From Eshraghiella sp051880035 (GTDB taxonomy: Bacteria; Bacillota; Clostridia; Lachnospirales; Lachnospiraceae): a stretch of 64,000 nucleotides of DNA. Made by a program: the position numbers and the translations under genes. The notes below the pieces were generated by a model. It was not told the origin of the DNA. It saw only the letters and a list, made by a program, of their open reading frames with translations, and did not search any database. Below, piece after piece: positions 24,921 through 33,377 of this stretch (positions are counted from its first letter, which is position 1; each line of letters opens with the position of its first letter). Where the stretch lies: contig JBJENE010000049.1 in the NCBI GenBank assembly GCA_051880035.1, forward strand, positions 39,237-103,236, written 5' to 3'.

Positions 24921-26507
24921 ATGATAAGGATTAATCAGCTAAAACTTCATATCGGACAGGACGAAAAACTTCTCGAAGACAAAATCCGAAGAGTTCTGCG
25001 TCTTAAACCTTCCGTAAAATTTACATACGAAATAGTGAGAAAATCCATCGATGCAAGGCATAAAGACCGGCTTATGAACATTTTCAGCGTAAATGTAACC
25101 TTAAAAGGCATTAACGAAGAAGAGTTGGTTAAAAAAGTTGCCGATAATAATATTATGTTAACCGATTCCGTTTCGTATTCTTTTCCAATGCCCAAATTTC
25201 CTAAATCATCAGAAATAGTAATCGCCGGAAGCGGACCGGCAGGACTGTTCTGCGGACTTTTTCTTGCCAGGGCCGGATACCGCCCCACAATTTTTGAAAG
25301 AGGTGCATCAATTCATGAGCGGACCGGTATCGTAAATTCATTCTGGGAAACAGGAGTCCTCAATACAGAGACAAATGTCCAGTTCGGAGAGGGCGGTGCC
25401 GGAACCTTTTCCGACGGCAAATTAAATACCGTAATTAAAGAAAAATACGGACGAATCAGGAAAGTTCTGGAAACCTTTGTCGAATTCGGAGCCCCAAAGG
25501 AGATTCTTTTTTCAAATAAGCCCCATATCGGTACGGATATTCTTGAATCGGTAGTTTACCGCATCAGAAAAGAAATAGAACGCCTTGGAGGCAAAGTTTT
25601 ATTTAATTCAAAAATAACCGACATTAACATAGTAAACGGTGCAATTGAGGGTGTCAGAATTAATAATGAGACCGAATACCCGTGCAACAGGCTTGTTCTG
25701 GCAATCGGCCACAGTGCGAGAGATACTTTTGAGATGCTTCTTGCCCGCAGTCTTCCTATGGAGCCAAAAGCCTTTGCCGTGGGCATGCGCCTTGAGCACC
25801 CTCAGAAATTAATTAATGAATATATGTACGGCACCGAAACAGATATTTCAAAGCTTCCTGTTGCAGATTATAAAGTAACGGCAAAAGCTTTAACGGGACA
25901 TGGGGTCTATTCCTTCTGTATGTGCCCGGGCGGCTATGTTGTAAACGCATCTTCCGAAGCAGGAAGAACCTGCACCAACGGAATGAGTTATTCGGGAAGA
26001 GACGGTAAAAATGCCAACAGTGCAATCATTGTTACCGTTAATCCGGAGGATTTTAACGACAACAGCACATTGGGAGGAATGCATTTTCAGCGAAAACTTG
26101 AAGAATCAGCATACAGACTTGGAAACGGTGCGGTTGTATACCAGCTTAACGAGGATTTTTGCGCAAACAGACCAAGCATTGGATACGGTTCTTTAAAACC
26201 TGCCGTTAAGGGACAGATAAAGCCTTCAAATCTTCGTGAAACCCTTCCCGAGTTTGTATGTGAATCTGTTATTGACGGAATGAAATCATTTGATAAAATA
26301 ATAAAAGGATTCAATATGCCTGATGCGGTTTTTTCAGGTGTTGAAAGCAGGACCTCATCCCCGATAAGAATGCTTCGTAAAGACAACCTTGAAAGTACGG
26401 GAATCAAGGGCATATATCCCTGCGGAGAAGGAGCCGGATATGCCGGAGGAATTACATCTGCTGCCGTGGACGGCATAAAAGTGGCAGAAGCCATAGCAGA
26501 GTCATAG
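24921..26507 (+). CDS. FAD-dependent oxidoreductase (COG2509-type), 528 aa
   Basis: Starts with a ~90-residue domain, then the dinucleotide-binding GSGPAGLFCGLFLARAG at ~98-114. Other family marks: NVQFGEGGAGTFSDGKLNT, GMRLEHPQ, VYSFCMCPGG (Cys pair) and C-terminal YPCGEGAGYAGGI. Common in Firmicutes; physiological substrate not established. The stop is 13 nt from proB. Confidence 0.85.
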   Translation: MIRINQLKLHIGQDEKLLEDKIRRVLRLKPSVKFTYEIVRKSIDARHKDRLMNIFSVNVTLKGINEEELVKKVADNNIMLTDSVSYSFPMPKFPKSSEIVIAGSGPAGLFCGLFLARAGYRPTIFERGASIHERTGIVNSFWETGVLNTETNVQFGEGGAGTFSDGKLNTVIKEKYGRIRKVLETFVEFGAPKEILFSNKPHIGTDILESVVYRIRKEIERLGGKVLFNSKITDINIVNGAIEGVRINNETEYPCNRLVLAIGHSARDTFEMLLARSLPMEPKAFAVGMRLEHPQKLINEYMYGTETDISKLPVADYKVTAKALTGHGVYSFCMCPGGYVVNASSEAGRTCTNGMSYSGRDGKNANSAIIVTVNPEDFNDNSTLGGMHFQRKLEESAYRLGNGAVVYQLNEDFCANRPSIGYGSLKPAVKGQIKPSNLRETLPEFVCESVIDGMKSFDKIIKGFNMPDAVFSGVESRTSSPIRMLRKDNLESTGIKGIYPCGEGAGYAGGITSAAVDGIKVAEAIAES

Positions 26508-26520
26508 GAAGGACAGAATA

Positions 26521-27354
26521 ATGGATTACAGAAAACTTTTAAAAGATAAAAAGAAAATCGTGGTTAAAATAGGTTCATCATCAATAACCCATGAAATCAC
26601 AGGCAATATAAACTATCAGAAACTTGAAAAGCTGGTTCGTATCCTTTGTGATATCAAAAATGAAGGCAGGGATGTTGTCCTTGTATCTTCAGGAGCGATT
26701 GCAGTGGGACGCCAGGCAGTGGGAATAACACACCGTCCGGACACAGTTGCCAAGAAACAGGCATGTGCCGCCGTCGGTCAGTGCCGCCTGATGATGACTT
26801 ATCAGAAGCTTTTTTCCGAATATAATCAGCTTACCGCACAGGTACTTATGACAAAATACACAATGATGGATGACGAAAGCCGTTATAATGCCAGAAATAC
26901 ATTTGAAGAACTTTTTAAGCTGGATGTTATTCCGATTGTTAACGAAAACGATACCGTATCCACGCATGAAATCGGTTTTAGTGATAATGACAGGCTTTCC
27001 GCACTGGTAAGTGTGTTAATAGGCGCTGATTTACTTATTCTTTTATCGGATATAGACGGTCTCTTCACTGACGACCCGAACAAAAATCCTGATGCAAAAT
27101 TTATCGAGCTTGTTCCTCAGATTGATGATAACTTAAAAGAAATGGCAAAGGGTTCTGCAAGTTCCGTGGGAACGGGAGGTATGTCTTCCAAAATCGATGC
27201 TGCCATTATCGCAACCCAGTCCGGCGCAGACATGGTTATTGCAAACAGCAAAGATATAGGTGTTATTTCCCGTATTGTGAACGGTGATAATATCGGAACA
27301 TTGTTCCTTGCCCATAAATCACCAAATTTTCATCTTCTTGATTATCTTGAATAG
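26521..27354 (+). CDS. proB: Glutamate 5-kinase, 277 aa, without PUA domain
   Basis: First step of proline synthesis: phosphorylates glutamate. Amino-acid-kinase fold with KIGSSSITHE, VSSGAIAVGRQ, NENDTVS, FSDNDRLSALV and the GTGGMSSKIDAA nucleotide-binding segment. It ends at the kinase domain, lacking the C-terminal PUA domain of the E. coli enzyme, as in many short forms. proA lies two genes downstream, the pair being split by a dCMP deaminase and 5-FCL. Confidence 0.95.
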   Translation: MDYRKLLKDKKKIVVKIGSSSITHEITGNINYQKLEKLVRILCDIKNEGRDVVLVSSGAIAVGRQAVGITHRPDTVAKKQACAAVGQCRLMMTYQKLFSEYNQLTAQVLMTKYTMMDDESRYNARNTFEELFKLDVIPIVNENDTVSTHEIGFSDNDRLSALVSVLIGADLLILLSDIDGLFTDDPNKNPDAKFIELVPQIDDNLKEMAKGSASSVGTGGMSSKIDAAIIATQSGADMVIANSKDIGVISRIVNGDNIGTLFLAHKSPNFHLLDYLE

Positions 27355-27372
27355 TATTTTAAGGAGTTACAT

Positions 27373-27861
27373 ATGGCCAGAAGAGACAAAAACAATTACT
27401 ATCTTGACATTGCCGAGTCCGTATCCCAGCGGGGAACCTGCTTAAGAAGGCTTTACGGAGCGGTTATTGTTAAAAACGACGAAATAATTTCCACCGGATA
27501 TGTGGGTGCACCAAGAGGCAGAAAAAACTGCACCGATCTGGGTTATTGTGTGCGCCAGAAACTTAATATTCCCCGTGGAGAAAGATATGAGCTTTGCAGA
27601 AGTGTACATGCCGAAGCCAATGCAATAATAAGTGCATCAAGAGAATCAATGATTGACAGCACATTATATCTTGTAGGGCTTGAGCTTCCCGATTTAACTT
27701 ATGTACAGAATGCAAGCTGTTGTTCAATGTGTAAAAGAACGGTAATTAATGCAGGAATCAGCAGGGTCGTTATCAGAGATGATAAGGATCATTATCGTGA
27801 AATTGATGTAAACAGCTGGATATCCGAAGATGAATCAATCACAGGAGAGTTTGGATATTAA
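27373..27861 (+). CDS. Deoxycytidylate deaminase (ComEB family), 162 aa
   Basis: Converts dCMP to dUMP for thymidylate synthesis. Zn site: SVHAEANAI (His plus catalytic Glu) and NASCCSMCKRTVINAG (Cys-x-x-Cys). KNDEIISTGYVGAPRG is typical of dCMP deaminases. AAGGAG upstream. Overall call is secure; in Bacillus the homologue is named comEB but has no demonstrated competence role. Confidence 0.9.
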   Translation: MARRDKNNYYLDIAESVSQRGTCLRRLYGAVIVKNDEIISTGYVGAPRGRKNCTDLGYCVRQKLNIPRGERYELCRSVHAEANAIISASRESMIDSTLYLVGLELPDLTYVQNASCCSMCKRTVINAGISRVVIRDDKDHYREIDVNSWISEDESITGEFGY

Positions 27862-27862
27862 A

Positions 27863-28420
27863 ATGAACAAAAACGAAGCCAGAAATACCGTAAAATCACT
27901 TCGAAAAGCGTTTCCCGAAGAAACGGCAGCCGGACAAAGTGACGCCATATGTAAAAAGGCAGTTGCTTTACCCGAATATATTAATGCCTCCGTGGTATAT
28001 ATATACAAAAGCATCCGTAACGAGACCTGCACTGATTATATAATCAGACATGCCTTGGAAAACCAAAAGACGGTTGCACTGCCTAAAGTTATGGGAGATG
28101 ACCTGTTTTTTTACAAAATAACATCTCTTTGTGATCTGTCTTTGGGTTATCAGGGTATTCCTGAACCCCTGCCCGACGCCCAAAAGATAATTGATACGGA
28201 TGAAGGAATTATTTTCGTCCCCGGAGTAGCCTTCGACAATAAATGCAACAGATGCGGATACGGAAAGGGTTTCTATGACCGTTTTCTATCAAAACATCCA
28301 AGGCTTTATAAAACCGGGTTGGCGTTTTCATTTCAGATTTTTGAAGACCTGGAATTTAATTCCAACGATATCCCCTTGGATGCGGTTATAACAGAAAAAA
28401 ATATTTTTAAAAAGAACTGA
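27863..28420 (+). CDS. 5-formyltetrahydrofolate cyclo-ligase, 185 aa
   Basis: ATP-dependent conversion of 5-formyl-THF to 5,10-methenyl-THF. Marks: KSLRKAF N-terminus, GIPEP, the VPGVAFD segment and RCGYGKGFYDRFL, the ATP/substrate loop. I take ATG 27863 (1 nt after the deaminase stop, GGAGAG 13 nt upstream) over an upstream in-frame codon at 27830. Confidence 0.92.
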   Translation: MNKNEARNTVKSLRKAFPEETAAGQSDAICKKAVALPEYINASVVYIYKSIRNETCTDYIIRHALENQKTVALPKVMGDDLFFYKITSLCDLSLGYQGIPEPLPDAQKIIDTDEGIIFVPGVAFDNKCNRCGYGKGFYDRFLSKHPRLYKTGLAFSFQIFEDLEFNSNDIPLDAVITEKNIFKKN

Positions 28421-28446
28421 ATAAAGTTCCAAAGAAAGGATTTAGC

Positions 28447-29691
28447 ATGACAGAACTGGAAAAAATGGGAGAACTGGCAGTTGCAGCATCGAGAGTGACA
28501 GCCGGTTTGAAGGTTAACGATAAAAACAATGCACTTATTGCCATTGCCGACAATATTGTAGCCAATACCGATATGATTCTTGCCGCCAATGAAAAAGATA
28601 TGGAAGCCGGCAGGCGTGAAGGTATGAAACAGGGGCTTTTGGACAGGCTTAAACTCACCCCGGAAAGAATTATTGGAATGGCAGACGGTATCCGCAAGGT
28701 TGCTTCGCTGGAGGACCCTGTTGGAGAAGTGCTTGGTATGTGGGAGAGACCTAACGGATTAAGAATAGGTAAAAAGAGAGTTCCTATAGGAGTCATAGGA
28801 ATAATTTATGAATCAAGACCAAATGTCACACTTGATGCCTTCGGTCTTTGTTTTAAATCCGGTAATTCCGTAATTTTAAAGGGCGGAAGCGATGCCATTA
28901 ATTCCAACATCGCCATTGTTTCCGTAATTCAGGATTCCCTGCAGAAATCCGGGATAACCAAAGACTGCATACAGTTAATAAAGAGCACTGACAGGGAAGT
29001 AACCAATAAACTTATGCACCTTAATGAATATATTGATGTTCTTATTCCAAGAGGCGGTGCCGGACTAATTAAAGCTGTTGTAAACAATTCCACAATTCCC
29101 GTTATTGAAACAGGAACCGGTAACTGCCATGTATATGTGGATGCGTCTGCTGATTTTAACATGGCACTTGATATTATTGAAAATGCCAAAACACAGCGAA
29201 TCGGCGTATGTAATGCCTGTGAATCCCTTTTGGTTCACCGCGATATAGCCAATGACTTCATACCTCTTCTCGCCAAAAGACTTTTTGACCACAATGTTGA
29301 AATTCGCGGTGACGATAAGTCACGGCTTATTGTTCCTGCTTTTACACCGGCAACAGAAGACGATTATGCCACCGAATATCTGGATTATATCGTTTCGCTT
29401 AAAGTTGTGGATTCGATTGATGAAGCAATTGCGCATATAAACAAATATAACACAGGACACTCAGAAGCCATTGTTACCAATGACTACAATAGTTCACAGA
29501 AATTCCTTGATGAGGTTGATGCGGCAGCAGTATATGTAAATGCTTCAACAAGGTTTACCGACGGCTTTGAATTCGGCTTTGGTGCTGAGATTGGAATAAG
29601 CACCCAGAAGCTTCATGCAAGAGGCCCTATGGGTCTTAAAGAGCTTACAACAACGAAATATATCATATATGGCAACGGCCAGATAAGATAA
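28447..29691 (+). CDS. proA: Gamma-glutamyl phosphate reductase, 414 aa
   Basis: Second step of proline synthesis (NADPH-dependent reduction to glutamate semialdehyde). Aldehyde-dehydrogenase-like fold with IYESRPNVT, LKGGSDA, ETGTGNCHVYVD and the catalytic Cys in RIGVCNACESLL; C-terminal FGFGAEIGISTQKLHARGPMGL is diagnostic. Normal length. Confidence 0.96.
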   Translation: MTELEKMGELAVAASRVTAGLKVNDKNNALIAIADNIVANTDMILAANEKDMEAGRREGMKQGLLDRLKLTPERIIGMADGIRKVASLEDPVGEVLGMWERPNGLRIGKKRVPIGVIGIIYESRPNVTLDAFGLCFKSGNSVILKGGSDAINSNIAIVSVIQDSLQKSGITKDCIQLIKSTDREVTNKLMHLNEYIDVLIPRGGAGLIKAVVNNSTIPVIETGTGNCHVYVDASADFNMALDIIENAKTQRIGVCNACESLLVHRDIANDFIPLLAKRLFDHNVEIRGDDKSRLIVPAFTPATEDDYATEYLDYIVSLKVVDSIDEAIAHINKYNTGHSEAIVTNDYNSSQKFLDEVDAAAVYVNASTRFTDGFEFGFGAEIGISTQKLHARGPMGLKELTTTKYIIYGNGQIR

Positions 29692-29757
29692 TGCAAAATT
29701 ACCGAAGAAAAGCTCTGTCTTGCTTGACTATTTGTGCAATATTGAGTAAACTGAATG

Positions 29758-29763
29758 TATAAT
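29758..29763 (+). promoter_or_regulatory. -10 element before the chemoreceptor gene
   Basis: TATAAT at 29758-29763, 37 nt before ATG 29800. The only -35 candidate (TTGTGC, 29732) has a 20-nt spacer, and no SigD-like (TAAA-N15-GCCGATAA) motif is visible. Confidence 0.35.
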
Positions 29764-29799
29764 ATGTAAAGCAAATCCTAATTGCTCAGGAGGTTACTA

Positions 29800-31740
29800 A
29801 TGAAGAAGGATTTAACCGAAAAACAGCGCATAAAGGCAGAAGCCGCTCTTGCCAAAAAAGATAAAAAAAAGGCAGACAAAGCTGCTAAAGCCATGAAAGC
29901 AGCAGAAGCTAAAGCTTTAAAGAAATCAAAGAAAAAAGCTTCCAAAAAGCCGGCAGACAAAGACACATCCGCTGACACCGGCGTCGATGTTAAGGTGGCT
30001 GCCCCTAAGAAGACCTTGAAGAAAAAAGCTTCCAAAAAAGGATTTAAGTCAATTTCCACAAGGCTTCTTGCACTATGCCTTCTTCCTATGCTCATTGTAT
30101 GTGTTATTATAACAATCGTAAGTTCGGGTGCACTTCGTTCCGGAATTGAGTCAGAAATAGAGAAATCCCTTAAGATTGTTGCCACCTCAGTTAATGAAAC
30201 ATATACAAATCTTTACGAAGGCGATTATTCCAAGGATGTAAGCGGTAAATTATATAAAGGTGACATACAGATTTCCGGCAATACGGATCTGATTGACGGC
30301 CTTAAGGAACAGACCGGTTTTGAAGTATCTTTCTTTTTCGGAAACATGCGTCTGCTTACCACTGTCAACAGAACAAGCGGCGGAAGAGCAACCGGAACAA
30401 ATATTCCCGACAGTATCTTCAATGAGCTTCTTACCGGAAATCCTGTTTTCCAGGAAAATATGGAAATACAGGATAATACATATTATGTATATTACCAGCC
30501 TTTATTCAACTCCAACGGTTCCGTAGTCGGTACAATTGAAGTTGCCATGGACAGTAAGACGGTTAATTCCACCATCCGTTCACAGGTAGTTAAGATAATT
30601 ATACTCTCAGTAGTATTCCTTGTACTGGCCTCATTCCTTACAATTGTTCTTTCAAGAGGTATGGTAAGGACCATGAGAAGAATTAAAGATTTCCTTCAGA
30701 GGCTTATGAACGGTGAGCTTACAGCAGTCCCTAACAAGAAGGAAATCAAGCGTAAAGATGAACTTGGTGATATATATAATATTTCCATAAAGCTTCAGTC
30801 CACATTGCTTGGTATTGTTAAAGAGATTAAGGATTCATCCAACAATCTCATTGCATCTGCCGACAGTCTTGCAGAAATGGCACAGGCCACTCAGGACACC
30901 GTACAGGGTGTGGAGACCTCCGTTGATGAAATTTCAAAGGGAGCAAGAGTACAGGCGCAGGGTACATCCGATGCACAGGACAGCATTACCAACATAAGCA
31001 ATCAGATTGAACTTATTTCAAGTGAAGTTGATTCACTTACTGAATATGCAAGGACAATGTCCGATACTGCCAAAGCATCTGAGGCAATTATTGCGGAACT
31101 CAGTAATTCAACAGAGGATACGAAGGAATCCATATCCAAGGTTGAAGACCAGATTATAGTAATGAATGAGTCCGTTAAGAATATTCAGACTGCGGTAACA
31201 ATGATTCAGTCAATAGCTGAGGAAACAGACCTGCTTTCACTTAATGCAAGTATTGAAGCGGCAAGGGCAGGAGATGCAGGAAAAGGTTTCGGTGTTGTAG
31301 CTGAACAGATTTGCAAGCTTGCCGACCAGTCCAACCGTTCAACCAAAGAAATTGAGCAGATTATTGCCAATGTTATGCAGGTTTCTGCACATATGGTAGA
31401 AATAATGCTTGAAGTTAAAGATAATATGAATGAGCAGCAGGATAAACTTGAAGAAACAAAGGTTAAATACACTGCAGTTACTTCAGGTGTGGAAGGTTCT
31501 TTGACAAACATTGACAGTATCAAGTCCAAGATGGATATCTTAAATGATTCTGAGACGGTTATTATTGATGTTGTGAAGGATCTGGCCGCCATTTCCGAAG
31601 AAAATGCAGCCTCTGCTTCCACTACAATGGAAGTTGCCAGCGGAATGAGTACCACCGTGGGAAATCTTAAAGAATCCTCAGATAAGCTTCTGGAACTTGC
31701 AGAACAGCTTGATACCGCACTCGGTGTATTTAAACTCTAA
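29800..31740 (+). CDS. Methyl-accepting chemotaxis protein with Lys/Ala-rich N-terminal extension, 646 aa
   Basis: Transmembrane chemoreceptor. TM1 is at ~90-113, then a short extracellular sensor of ~150 residues (single-Cache-like), TM2 at ~263-285 (IIILSVVFLVLASFLTIVL), HAMP to ~340, and the signalling domain with the conserved hairpin tip DLLSLNASIEAARAGDAGKG. Unusually, about 85 cytoplasmic residues rich in Lys and Ala (KKDKKKADKAAKAMKAAEAK and similar) precede TM1. I start at ATG 29800, whose CAGGAGG site is at 29787-29793; the in-frame TTG at 29782 lies upstream of that site. Ligand unknown. Confidence 0.92.
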   Translation: MKKDLTEKQRIKAEAALAKKDKKKADKAAKAMKAAEAKALKKSKKKASKKPADKDTSADTGVDVKVAAPKKTLKKKASKKGFKSISTRLLALCLLPMLIVCVIITIVSSGALRSGIESEIEKSLKIVATSVNETYTNLYEGDYSKDVSGKLYKGDIQISGNTDLIDGLKEQTGFEVSFFFGNMRLLTTVNRTSGGRATGTNIPDSIFNELLTGNPVFQENMEIQDNTYYVYYQPLFNSNGSVVGTIEVAMDSKTVNSTIRSQVVKIIILSVVFLVLASFLTIVLSRGMVRTMRRIKDFLQRLMNGELTAVPNKKEIKRKDELGDIYNISIKLQSTLLGIVKEIKDSSNNLIASADSLAEMAQATQDTVQGVETSVDEISKGARVQAQGTSDAQDSITNISNQIELISSEVDSLTEYARTMSDTAKASEAIIAELSNSTEDTKESISKVEDQIIVMNESVKNIQTAVTMIQSIAEETDLLSLNASIEAARAGDAGKGFGVVAEQICKLADQSNRSTKEIEQIIANVMQVSAHMVEIMLEVKDNMNEQQDKLEETKVKYTAVTSGVEGSLTNIDSIKSKMDILNDSETVIIDVVKDLAAISEENAASASTTMEVASGMSTTVGNLKESSDKLLELAEQLDTALGVFKL

Positions 31741-31758
31741 ATATGAAATTTTTACCGG

Positions 31759-31800
31759 AGCCTTTTATTCATGAAAGTGAATAAAAGGCTTTTCTATTTT
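31759..31800 (+). terminator. Terminator after the chemoreceptor gene
   Basis: AGCCTTTTATTC (31759-31770) pairs perfectly with GAATAAAAGGCT (31779-31790), 8-nt loop, followed by TTTCTATTTT. Confidence 0.85.
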
Positions 31801-31812
31801 ATCTTTTTAATG

Positions 31813-31818
31813 TATAAT
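31813..31818 (+). promoter_or_regulatory. -10 element for miaB
   Basis: TGTATAAT (TATAAT 31813-31818) downstream of the terminator, 84 nt before the miaB start. No good -35 is visible. Confidence 0.35.
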
Positions 31819-31901
31819 ATTATGTCGGGCTGTAAATTGGGATGGAATAATAAGATACCTCCTTTGGCCCCAATACACTCTGAATTAAAGAAAGGTCCCT
31901 T

Positions 31902-33332
31902 ATGATAAATCAGTCAGAATTAATTTCAGCGGCTCCTCAGACAGAGCCTGAAAGACAGTATTTTTTCATGGAAAAGCTTAAGGCCGTAATTGCCGATAAA
32001 GCAGTTAAGGCCGGACGCCCCCTGACATACCACATACAGACTTTCGGATGTCAGATGAATGCCAGGGATTCGGAAAAACTTGCCGGAATACTTGAGCAGA
32101 TCGGGTATGTTGAATCAGACACGGAAGAGTCGGATTTTGTTATTTATAATACATGTTCGGTCCGTGAAAATGCCAATACAAGAGTCTACGGAAGACTCGG
32201 AAGGCTTAATGTTATCAAAAAACACAATCCTAACATGATGATTGCCATGTGCGGCTGCATGATGCAGGAGCCGGATGAAATCGAAAAAATTAAAACAACA
32301 TATAAGTTTGTGGATATAGTATTCGGAACCCACAACATTTTTAAGTTTGCGGAACTTATATATGACAGACTCTGTTCGGACAGCATGATTATAGACATAT
32401 GGAAAGATACCAACCAGATTGTGGAAGATCTTCCTGATGTCAGAAAATTTTCATTTAAGTGCGGTGTAAACATTATGTACGGATGTAATAACTTCTGCAG
32501 TTATTGCATCGTTCCGTATGTACGCGGAAGAGAGCGAAGCAGAGAACCAAAAGATATAATAAGAGAAATCGAAAGATTTGTTGCAGACGGGGTTAAAGAA
32601 GTTATGCTTCTCGGCCAGAATGTAAATTCCTACGGCAAAACTCTTGATAATCCCATAACATTTGCCGAACTGCTTAAGGAAATAAGCCACATAGACGGAC
32701 TACAGCGAATCCGTTTTATGACTCCCCACCCAAAGGATTTGTCAGATGAGCTTATTGAGGTTATGGCAACCACACCTAAAATCTGCCATCATGTTCATCT
32801 GCCGCTCCAGTCGGGAAGTTCGAGACTTTTAAAGCTTATGAACCGTCACTATACCAAGGAAGATTATCTTTTACTTGTTAATAAAATACGAACCGCAATG
32901 CCCGATGCGGCTCTTACGACAGATATTATCGTAGGATTTCCCGGTGAGTCCGAAGAGGATTTCATGGATACGATTGATGTGGTTCGCAAAGCGGAATTTG
33001 ACAGTGCTTTTACTTTTATCTATTCAAAGAGGATTGGTACACCTGCGGCATCCATGGAAGGTCAGGTCCCTGAGGATGTGACAAAGCGCAGATTTGACAC
33101 ACTTTTGAATGTTGTCAATGAATGTGCGAAAAAGCGATGCGGAATAGATGTAGGCAAAACACTTCCTGTTCTTGTGGAAGATGTGAATTCACAGCACCCT
33201 GAACTTGTGACGGGACGACTGGAAAACAATACACTTGTGCATTTTCCGGGAGATGCTTCCCTGATAGGTCAGATTGTAAATGTAAGCCTTGACGAAAGCA
33301 AAGGATTTTATTATCTTGGTACACTTAAATAA
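31902..33332 (+). CDS. miaB: tRNA-2-methylthio-N6-dimethylallyladenosine synthase MiaB, 476 aa
   Basis: Radical-SAM methylthiotransferase modifying A37 of tRNAs after MiaA. N-terminal UPF0004 cluster cysteines (FGCQMNARDSEKL, NTCSVRENA, MCGCMMQ), radical SAM motif CNNFCSYCIVPYVRGRE and a C-terminal TRAM domain. Adjacent to the mismatch-repair and miaA genes as in many Clostridia, but with a SulP transporter inserted between it and mutS. Confidence 0.96.
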   Translation: MINQSELISAAPQTEPERQYFFMEKLKAVIADKAVKAGRPLTYHIQTFGCQMNARDSEKLAGILEQIGYVESDTEESDFVIYNTCSVRENANTRVYGRLGRLNVIKKHNPNMMIAMCGCMMQEPDEIEKIKTTYKFVDIVFGTHNIFKFAELIYDRLCSDSMIIDIWKDTNQIVEDLPDVRKFSFKCGVNIMYGCNNFCSYCIVPYVRGRERSREPKDIIREIERFVADGVKEVMLLGQNVNSYGKTLDNPITFAELLKEISHIDGLQRIRFMTPHPKDLSDELIEVMATTPKICHHVHLPLQSGSSRLLKLMNRHYTKEDYLLLVNKIRTAMPDAALTTDIIVGFPGESEEDFMDTIDVVRKAEFDSAFTFIYSKRIGTPAASMEGQVPEDVTKRRFDTLLNVVNECAKKRCGIDVGKTLPVLVEDVNSQHPELVTGRLENNTLVHFPGDASLIGQIVNVSLDESKGFYYLGTLK

Positions 33333-33377
33333 AATTATAAAATACAACGGATAGGATGGAAAGAAGGATAACTTAAG

